A DNA stretch of 33,060 nt, from assembly GCA_022568135.1 (NCBI GenBank), contig JADFFQ010000042.1, positions 1 to 33,060 of the forward strand. The letters are read 5' to 3'. How positions within the stretch are numbered: the stretch's first letter is position 1; every line of letters begins with the position of its first letter. Of the stretch, positions 7,617 to 13,187 are shown piece after piece. A program made the translations under genes and the position numbers. Below the pieces are notes generated by a model. That model was not told where the DNA came from. It saw only the letters and a program-made list of their open reading frames with translations, and ran no database searches. This DNA is from Planctomycetota bacterium (GTDB lineage Bacteria; Planctomycetota; Phycisphaerae; Phycisphaerales; SM1A02).

Positions 7617-8864
7617 TCAGTCTTCGAGCACGAAATCGATCAGCGGCGACATCGCAATCCACGATGTGGCGAAGAGTCCGATCGCTCTCGCCGACCGGAC
7701 AACTGGGCAGTCATAGGACAGATGAACCTCGACGCCAAGTTGGATGTTCGATCGCTTTTGACTCATAACGTGGTAGATTGCGCTGACCCATTGGGGCTGA
7801 TACTTCGCTTTACGGCGTTTGCCGGGGATGATTGTTCGCAGGTCTGCTTCAAGTCGCGCATCCGTCTTCGCCGCAGACCGTTGACTGCGATAATGACGCT
7901 GCAAAGCGTAGATCATCGCCGTCGAACCCTTGGACCGACGAAGAACCGGGCGAATTCGTTTCTCGATGTCGCGAAGCAAAGCGAGGAATCCTTCTTCACC
8001 GACAACCTTGAGCTTGGTACGAAATCCTCCGCGGACGCCGTTCGGGACGGTGATCGCCGCCCCCGCGCGTGTCTGCCCCAGTGCCATCGTCAGGTGGGGA
8101 AATGCGGTGAAGTTTCCAGAGCCTTGACCGACCTTCAGCGGCAGGAAATCCCAGACGCCAGCTCCCGCTCGGCCCGTAATTGCTGAGCGTCGTTCACCCT
8201 TCGGATCGACACCGATTCTCCGCAAGTCCTTTCTCTTTTGAAGCTCATCGCCCAGAAGACGGATCAGGCGCTTTCCCTCGCGATAGGTATATGGGTTATC
8301 CGCGTCGAAGCGTAGGCCATCAAACATGGTAAGCGTCCCTCGTATCGAGTAGTTCTCCGCGATCATCTGCGACTCAAACGTCTCCATGTAGTCCGTGAAC
8401 GTTCGAGCCCAATGTGACGAGTCAGCGCGTTTGCGAAACCATGCGTACACGTCCCGCCAGGCCCGGTGCGCCGTTCGTTCCGGTAACTGCCTCGGCGGGT
8501 CATCGACAGACAGGAGCAGTAGATATGGCTTGTCGAAACCATGTCGCTTGGCTGTAGCGATGTGCCGGCGCAACTGCCCCAGCGAAATACCGGCCTGTAC
8601 CTTTGCCTCCACAAGCAATAACCAGCCGTCGTCAGCAAAGACACAGGCGTCTGGAAGACCGCTCCCTTCACCCTCGTCGCCCGATACCGTTTCGCCCGGC
8701 ACCTGCTGCTCGGTGATACGAAGCTGACTTGGAGGCGGAACATCCCTGGAGCCAGCCCATCTGAGGAACGGTCTCACCAATGACCGGTCTCCGTTGAGTG
8801 TGCAGACGAGCGCATGCGTGAGCCGGTTCTCCGGTTGCATGTATTGGTCGAAGATATTTCTCAT
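7617..8864 (-). CDS. PD-(D/E)XK nuclease-like protein of unknown function; candidate defence gene
   Basis: 415 residues. The N-terminus reads MRNIFDQYMQPENRLTHAL, which looks like a conserved helical segment. It is followed by a PD-(D/E)XK core: D72 in GLPDACVF, then E86-A-K88 in LLLVEAKV, and Q97 in a following helix (GISLGQLRRH). The spacing D-x13-E-x-K is right for the restriction-endonuclease fold. Residues ~180-415 match no family I recognise, and end with a hydrophobic-polar stretch. It is likely a DNA-cleaving enzyme or a degraded relative. The location in an islet at a tRNA gene suggests an anti-phage or selfish role, which is inference. The ATG at 8864 has only a weak G-rich binding site. 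It is transcribed toward tRNA-Gly. Confidence 0.7.
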   Translation of the reverse strand: MRNIFDQYMQPENRLTHALVCTLNGDRSLVRPFLRWAGSRDVPPPSQLRITEQQVPGETVSGDEGEGSGLPDACVFADDGWLLLVEAKVQAGISLGQLRRHIATAKRHGFDKPYLLLLSVDDPPRQLPERTAHRAWRDVYAWFRKRADSSHWARTFTDYMETFESQMIAENYSIRGTLTMFDGLRFDADNPYTYREGKRLIRLLGDELQKRKDLRRIGVDPKGERRSAITGRAGAGVWDFLPLKVGQGSGNFTAFPHLTMALGQTRAGAAITVPNGVRGGFRTKLKVVGEEGFLALLRDIEKRIRPVLRRSKGSTAMIYALQRHYRSQRSAAKTDARLEADLRTIIPGKRRKAKYQPQWVSAIYHVMSQKRSNIQLGVEVHLSYDCPVVRSARAIGLFATSWIAMSPLIDFVLED

Positions 8865-9039
8865 GCCCCGCTATTATTCCCGCCGGACACCGAGACGGCA
8901 AACAGCCCCTCTCTTTGCGCGGTGTCGACCGCGCTTCTCCGCGAATCGGCCGCAAGACCGCGCAGCCGGCCGCATCCCTTCCAATCGCCAAACCGCGTGG
9001 GTATCGTCGCTTGCGCGTTTGGGCTGCCAGCCTGGGGCG

Positions 9040-9083
9040 TTCCCAAGCTGGACGTCGCCGGTTCGAATCCGGCCACCCGCTTT
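9040..9083 (+). repeat. attachment-site-like direct repeat, right copy (detached 3' half of tRNA-Gly)
   Basis: It reproduces the anticodon loop, the 3' anticodon strand, the T arm and the 3' acceptor strand of tRNA-Gly. The 40 nt upstream do not supply the 5' half, so it cannot fold as a tRNA. It marks the far border of the islet. Confidence 0.85.
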
Positions 9084-9225
9084 CTTCCATTGGCAGGGAC
9101 GTTTCTTCCGCATCAGCCCGGTGGGCCATCAGCGACAAAGTTCTTTAGGTTCCTCGGTTGGTTGCGGCCAGGGGAGATATGTGGACGTCCGCCGGGTTGA
9201 TACAACCTGTGCGCTCCGGAGCCAT

Positions 9226-10371
9226 TCATAGCTGTTCACGTCGGAACTCAATCCGGATGCCGCGTGCGTCCAGCTCTACAAGCATGCGCTGGAACAATTT
9301 CGGTGTCTGGCCAATCCGCTCAGGGGCGATCACCCCCGGCCGATCGAGCTCGCCGGCAGCGATGAGCCTCGCCACGATGGCGCATGGGAAAGCGGTGGTG
9401 CGCGACATGCTCGTCGTGTTCGTCTGGCGATCGTAGTAATCCAACAGATCCCAGATATGCCGGCAGGCGATGCCGTTCTTGCGACCCTCAACGACGATGC
9501 GCATCACCGTCAGATCCTCTTCTCCCTCGGCGTACGTCCACTTTGGAAACATCAACGCGCTCGTGACATCAAGCGGCCGAACCTTTGTATCACCGATGGT
9601 GACCGCTTCACGACTGAAGAACCCCGTTTCGCGAAAGGCCCGCATCAACTCAGCGTGCCCGGGATAGCGCAGCGTCTTCTCCTTCATGAAGGGAACATCC
9701 AGTGTGCGGATGAGGCTGCGCAGCCCGTCGGTGTTGAACGCCTCGAGTGTGCCAACACCGGGGAAGTCGATCGGCTCCGGCTCGCTGAGGGCTTCGCGCA
9801 CGACGAGCTTGCCATCTTCAACCAGCCGGGCAGGACGGGTGTACTCCTCGAGCACGTCAGCGGGCGAGAAGGCGGCCTTATAGTGAAACGGCCACCGCGG
9901 CTCGCGCGGCAGGCCGCCGACGTAGATCTCGATCCTTTCGCACACATCAAGCTCGGCTGTGGCATAGCCGGCGATCATGTTGCTCAGGCCCGGCGCGACG
10001 CCGCAATCCACCACTGCTCTGGCACCCTTAGCCTTGGCCAATTCGTCCAGCTCCAACGCATCTTCTGGCATGAAGCTGATATCGCAGCAATCCTTGCCGG
10101 CCTCGATCACCGCCCGTAGCGTTTGGAACCCGATCGAGCCGGGCAGAGCCCCGAGCACGATGTCGAACGGGGTGATCGTCCTAGCCACCGCCGCAGGATC
10201 GGCTAGGTCGGCCTCGATGGTTCGTACGCGTCGTGAAGCGCGAGCCGCCGCCCTGGCCAGCGCATCGCGGCGCACGTCGGCAATGGCAACGTCAAAGTCG
10301 TCGTCTTCGGCCAGGTCTCCGGCCACGACCGAGCCGACCATCCCTGCTCCGAGCACGATCGCCTTGGGCAT
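9226..10371 (-). CDS. Saccharopine dehydrogenase-family protein (lysine-catabolism type)
   Basis: 381 residues. The N-terminal Rossmann segment MPKAIVLGAGMVGSVVAGDL carries GxGxxG. DCGVAPGLSNMIAGYA and the GGLPREPRWPF region follow, as in bacterial saccharopine dehydrogenase / lysine 6-dehydrogenase-like proteins. It probably performs NAD(P)-dependent oxidation at a C-N bond in amino-acid metabolism, with the exact substrate open. It lies 47 nt downstream of the tryptophan 2,3-dioxygenase gene on the same strand, so the two are probably co-transcribed. This fits an amino-acid degradation unit although the two enzymes belong to different textbook pathways. The start ATG is at 10371. Confidence 0.88.
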   Translation of the reverse strand: MPKAIVLGAGMVGSVVAGDLAEDDDFDVAIADVRRDALARAAARASRRVRTIEADLADPAAVARTITPFDIVLGALPGSIGFQTLRAVIEAGKDCCDISFMPEDALELDELAKAKGARAVVDCGVAPGLSNMIAGYATAELDVCERIEIYVGGLPREPRWPFHYKAAFSPADVLEEYTRPARLVEDGKLVVREALSEPEPIDFPGVGTLEAFNTDGLRSLIRTLDVPFMKEKTLRYPGHAELMRAFRETGFFSREAVTIGDTKVRPLDVTSALMFPKWTYAEGEEDLTVMRIVVEGRKNGIACRHIWDLLDYYDRQTNTTSMSRTTAFPCAIVARLIAAGELDRPGVIAPERIGQTPKLFQRMLVELDARGIRIEFRREQL

Positions 10372-10418
10372 CCTTCGCTCGACCTCTCTGTGTTTCGTTG
10401 TGGTGACCGATCACGGTC

Positions 10419-11222
10419 CTACAGCGACCCGCGGATGGCCCAGAGATCGGGGAACAACGGTCTGAACAGGGTCGTCTTGAGGTAGGCGGCGCCGGCCGAC
10501 CCGCCCGTGCCGGCCTTCGTCCCGATGGTGCGCTCGACCATCTTCACGTGGCGGTATCGCCATTCCTGCAGCCCTTCATCGAAATCAACGAGCAGCTCAC
10601 AGACCTGACGCGTCGCCGGATCGCCGCGATAGATCGTGATCAGCAGCTCCTGGACCTTCGGCCACTCCTGTGGCGGCTGGGTGACATCGCGGTCCAATAC
10701 TTCACCCGGGATCGGATAATCGTTGGCGGCCAGGTAGCGCAGAAACGAGTCGTACACGGTCCGCTCACCGAATCGTTTCTGGAGCCGCTCGTGCACTTGC
10801 GGATTGTCCTGATGATGCTTGACCATCGCCTGGTTCTTGTTTCCGCAGACGAACTCGAACTCGCGGAATTGTGCGGACTGGAAGCCGCTGGCCGATTCGA
10901 GCCGATCCCGGAACGTCCGGAACGACACCGGGGTCATCGTTTCGAGGATGTCGATCTGCGCGACGAGCGTCTTGAGGATCGTCAGGATGCGCTTGAGCGT
11001 CGTCGTGACCAGCGGGTGTTGGTTCGACTCCAGACACTGTTTGAGCATGTCCAGCTCGTGGATCACCTCCTTGAACCATAGTTCGTAGACCTGGTGGATG
11101 ATGATGAACAGCGTCTCGTCATGCTCCGGGCCCTCCGAGACCGGCTGCTGCAATGACAGCAGCTCATCCAGCTTCAGATAGCTGGCGTAGGTCAAGGCCG
11201 CAGCAGCATTGGTATCGTTCAC
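10419..11222 (-). CDS. kynA: Tryptophan 2,3-dioxygenase
   Basis: 267 residues. The family motifs are all present: LTYASYLKLDELL, HDETLFIIIHQVYELWFKE with the distal H43, FRDRLESASGFQSAQFRE, and EWRYRHVKMVERTIG with the probable haem-ligand H225, followed by GTGGSAGAAYLK. It opens the indole ring of L-tryptophan with O2, giving N-formylkynurenine, the first step of the kynurenine pathway. No kynB or kynU is visible nearby; the next gene in the apparent operon is the saccharopine dehydrogenase-like gene. The length is typical of short bacterial TDOs. The ATG at 11222 places the conserved core directly after a ten-residue leader. Confidence 0.96.
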   Translation of the reverse strand: MNDTNAAAALTYASYLKLDELLSLQQPVSEGPEHDETLFIIIHQVYELWFKEVIHELDMLKQCLESNQHPLVTTTLKRILTILKTLVAQIDILETMTPVSFRTFRDRLESASGFQSAQFREFEFVCGNKNQAMVKHHQDNPQVHERLQKRFGERTVYDSFLRYLAANDYPIPGEVLDRDVTQPPQEWPKVQELLITIYRGDPATRQVCELLVDFDEGLQEWRYRHVKMVERTIGTKAGTGGSAGAAYLKTTLFRPLFPDLWAIRGSL

Positions 11223-11673
11223 AGTGGCCCGACAGTACCGCTGCGATCACCGGCGGTCAAGAAACCCCGTGCCATCATCGACGCGCAACACGATAGCACC
11301 GGATGCATATCCGGTGGTCGTGCGACGCTCGCCAAGCCGACGTGACCGGCGTTCGTTTGAACCGGTCACCGCCGCGCAAGGCTCTACTCTCTCCTTTCTC
11401 CTCTCTCATCTCCATTGTGGCTTCGCCGCAGTCGGCCTCCTCCTTCAACTGCTCACCTGTTCTCCTGCTCGACTGCTCTATTCGCCTTCGGCGAATCGTG
11501 GTGACAGAGCAACCCGCTGCCCGCCTAACGCCTTGGCGTTCACCTGCGGGCCGCGCAGCGAACCGTCCGTTGCAACGGCGGGTTGGGCGGGCACCACGGA
11601 AACGAGTGTGAATGAAACCAGAACGCTGGGCCACGGGGAAAACGGCGGGTCAACTTGAGTGAGTGGTTAGGCA
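11223..11673. other. Intergenic region with palindromic repeats
   Basis: 450 bp without a credible gene. It holds a CT-rich run (11385-11475), the hairpin ATTCGCC-TTC-GGCGAAT at 11480-11496 and a short palindrome AACGCC-TT-GGCGTT near 11527. The segment 11432-11506 aligns with DNA at 12590-12666 just beside tRNA-Pro. The reverse strand contains the kynA upstream region, but no clear promoter was identified. Confidence 0.5.
11432..11506. repeat. Direct repeat copy, left of the small membrane protein gene
   Basis: Shares GGCCTC, then CTCACCTGTTC-CCTGCTC-ACTGCTC, TATT, a hairpin, and AATCG-GGTGAC with 12590-12666. The hairpin arms differ in sequence but not in position, as expected for a structured repeat with compensating changes. 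Confidence 0.6.
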
Positions 11674-12294
11674 TCACGTGGCAACGGTGGTATGCGCTTT
11701 GATCAATTCGTCAACCGCACTCTTGTGCTCCGCAGGAACGGGCAGCGCGCCCTTACCGAGAAACGGAAGCTTGCTCCTGGCCCGCAGCATGAGCGTACAA
11801 TCACCCGTTCCTTCCCAGTGGTGGCCTTCGAGTTTATCCCATTTCAGCAAGCCGCAATACTGCCAGATTCCGTGTTCTCGGATTTGCAGCCGACCAAAAG
11901 CCATGATTACCCAAAAGATGGAGACGGTCACACCGAACAAGATCCCCGCGGTACCGAATGTGCCGAACATGTTCGGATAGGACACGAAGCCAGTTCCTAC
12001 GAGCAGGAAGAGTAAAGCGCTGACCAGGAAGAGCAGTTTCGCCGGATGCGGTCCACAGTCAAGCACGACGGAACCAGAGGCATTCTTGGCGTATAGCCAA
12101 CTGAAGAGGAACGCGCCGAAGATCAGGACCCAGCAAATGCCGAAGGCGATTGCGAAGGAGCTACGGATCGGTTGTCCAAAGACAGAGGAGATCGCGAGAG
12201 TGAGCATTCCTAGAAATGCAAACACCGCCACCCCACAAACCAGCGCGTTCTTGAACCCGCGACGCCACGCTGCGGCTGTCATTCGTGCAGGCAT
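11674..12294 (-). CDS. Small multi-pass membrane protein, possibly DUF5673-like
   Basis: 206 residues. There are four likely membrane helices, at ~18-40, 44-68, 87-108 and 110-133, followed by a soluble C-terminal domain of about 70 residues. That domain carries REHGIWQYCGLLKWDKLEGH and a later SKLPFLGKGALPVP segment. It resembles the small domain annotated DUF5673 in planctomycetal and cyanobacterial membrane proteins, but that is from memory and no function is known. The ATG at 12294 begins a basic N-terminus (MPARMTAAAWRRGFKN). The gene lies alone between the two copies of the 75-bp repeat, one of which abuts tRNA-Pro. Confidence 0.72.
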   Translation of the reverse strand: MPARMTAAAWRRGFKNALVCGVAVFAFLGMLTLAISSVFGQPIRSSFAIAFGICWVLIFGAFLFSWLYAKNASGSVVLDCGPHPAKLLFLVSALLFLLVGTGFVSYPNMFGTFGTAGILFGVTVSIFWVIMAFGRLQIREHGIWQYCGLLKWDKLEGHHWEGTGDCTLMLRARSKLPFLGKGALPVPAEHKSAVDELIKAHTTVAT

Positions 12295-12654
12295 TCGTTC
12301 GACCTGGATTAGTGATGCCTAACAGTTGATTGAACAGTTCAGTATAGCGGGGCCAATGCCATGCTGAACGGAAAAGGCAAACGAGGTGCCGATGGCGCTG
12401 CGGGCAAGTGACGATCCTCGCTGCCCCATCGCCTGTGTGCGCAGGTCAAACGTCTCTCGCCGGTTGCGCCAGCGCGGGAAGAAAAACGACTCCCGACCCC
12501 CTTTCCGTCCCCCCTTTCCGTCCTCCCGAGATTGAGCAAGGGAACAGGTGAGCGGGTGACCGCAGGAGAGCCGTGGAGCATGAACGGTCTCCGGCCTCTT
12601 CTCACCTGTTCACCTGCTCCACTGCTCTCCTGCTCTATTGCCGCTTTGCGGCAA
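12295..12654. other. Intergenic region upstream of the membrane protein gene
   Basis: 360 bp without a gene. It holds a short pyrimidine-rich tandem (CCCCTTTCCGTC-like unit twice, around 12499-12523) and the right copy of the 75-bp repeat. A perfect hairpin, ATTGCCGC-TTT-GCGGCAAT at 12637-12655, directly follows tRNA-Pro on its strand and may terminate it. Confidence 0.5.
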
Positions 12655-12666
12655 TCGGGGTGACTG
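12590..12666. repeat. Direct repeat copy, overlapping the 3' end of tRNA-Pro
   Basis: Matches 11432-11506. It has one extra CTCCTGCTC-like word and includes the last ~12 bases of the tRNA-Pro gene (complement of TCGGGGTGAC; the other copy has TCGTGGTGAC). Confidence 0.6.
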
Positions 12667-12728
12667 GATTTGAACCAGCGACCTCTTCGTCCCGAACGAA
12701 GCGCTCTACCAAGCTGAGCTACACCCCG
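12655..12728 (-). tRNA. tRNA-Pro (anticodon CGG)
   Basis: Acceptor CGGGGTG/CACCCCG with the C1-G72 pair typical of bacterial tRNA-Pro. The anticodon stem CTTCG/CGAAG encloses TTCGGGA (anticodon CGG, G37). The T loop is TTCAAAT. The discriminator is A and no CCA is encoded. It is the last of three tRNA genes on this strand after mnmG. Confidence 0.95.
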
Positions 12729-12736
12729 CACAAAGG

Positions 12737-12880
12737 TGTCAGGAGTCAGGATTCAGGCATGAGGGTAGCTTACATCATCAGACAAACAACAATCGGTCAT
12801 CACTCACGCATTCCACGCCGCCATCCGCTGATCCCTGACCCCTGACTCCTGACCCCTGAATCCTGACTCCTGACTCCTGG
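12737..12880. repeat. Inverted repeat with tandem CCTGACY heptamers
   Basis: A 17-bp word, CAGGAGTCAGGATTCAG (12737-12753), is perfectly inverted at 12857-12873. The right side extends into tandem 7-mers from about 12832 (CCTGACC, CCTGACT, CCTGACC, CCTGAAT, CCTGACT, CCTGACT). It lies between tRNA-Tyr and tRNA-Pro, so the spacer transcript could fold into a long hairpin. Confidence 0.8.
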
Positions 12881-12886
12881 GCCCAA

Positions 12887-12969
12887 TGGGCGAGGCAGGA
12901 TTCGAACCTGCGAAGGCGTACGCCAACGGGTTTACAGCCCGTCCCCTTTGGCCACTTAGGTACTCGCCC
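12887..12969 (-). tRNA. tRNA-Tyr (anticodon GTA)
   Basis: Acceptor GGGCGAG/CTCGCCC and anticodon loop CTGTAAA (anticodon GTA). The long class II variable arm (TTGGCGTACGCCTTC) is as expected for bacterial tRNA-Tyr, and the T loop is TTCGAAT. The discriminator is A. 83 nt. Confidence 0.95.
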
Positions 12970-13019
12970 GCACACACGGGGCGTACTGTATCGGCGGCCC
13001 GAACCTCAATCAAGGAACT

Positions 13020-13072
13020 GTTTAGCCGCTCACTCGAAGACCCGCGCGCCGCCGAAGTGAGCGGCGGCTCAA
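13020..13072. repeat. GTTTAGCC-family palindromic repeat, copy 1
   Basis: Begins GTTTAGCCGC, continues TCGAAGACC and GCGCGCC, and contains the 10-bp inverted pair GCCGCTCACT ... AGTGAGCGGC. Related sequences occur at 15191 and 16968. It lies between tRNA-Thr and tRNA-Tyr. Confidence 0.6.
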
Positions 13073-13080
13073 CACCCCAC

Positions 13081-13153
13081 AGCCACCGGGGAGACTCGAA
13101 CTCCCAACCTGCGGTTTACAAAACCGCCGCTCTTCCAGTTGAGCTACGGTGGC
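13081..13153 (-). tRNA. tRNA-Thr (anticodon TGT)
   Basis: Acceptor GCCACCG/CGGTGGC and anticodon stem GCGGT/ACCGC around TTTGTAA (anticodon TGT). The T arm GGGAG/CTCCC has the loop TTCGAGT. The discriminator is T. It starts 34 nt after the mnmG stop codon, so it may be read through from mnmG. Thr(TGT) followed by Tyr(GTA) is also the order of the tRNA cluster before tuf in many bacteria. Confidence 0.94.
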
Positions 13154-13187
13154 GCGATCGACAGCCTATGTCGCTCTGAGGTGCGGT

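Larger units (their letters stand above)
7479..9083. mobile_element. Minimal genomic islet integrated at tRNA-Gly(CCC), carrying one nuclease-like gene
   Basis: The islet is bounded by the 44-bp direct repeats derived from the tRNA-Gly 3' half. The tRNA gene at the left end is intact and a bare 3' half remains at the right end. Its only credible gene is the PD-(D/E)XK nuclease-like CDS at 7617-8864. There is no recombinase inside, so it is either a passenger moved by an integrase acting in trans or the remnant of a larger island. The boundaries are direct observation; mobility is inference. Confidence 0.75.

Noticed and set aside
9000-9083. A second complete tRNA-Gly at the right border of the islet
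   Set aside because: No 5' acceptor strand or D arm is found within a reasonable distance, so only a 3' half exists.
8861-9138. Reverse-strand ORFs ending near the detached tRNA-Gly half (for example with AGFEPATSSLGTPQ)
   Set aside because: The protein-like words come from translating the tRNA 3' half. Such GFEPATS peptides are a known artefact of tRNA genes and no real family is matched.
12737-12880. CRISPR array
   Set aside because: The units are 7 bp with no spacers, and there are no cas genes in the window.
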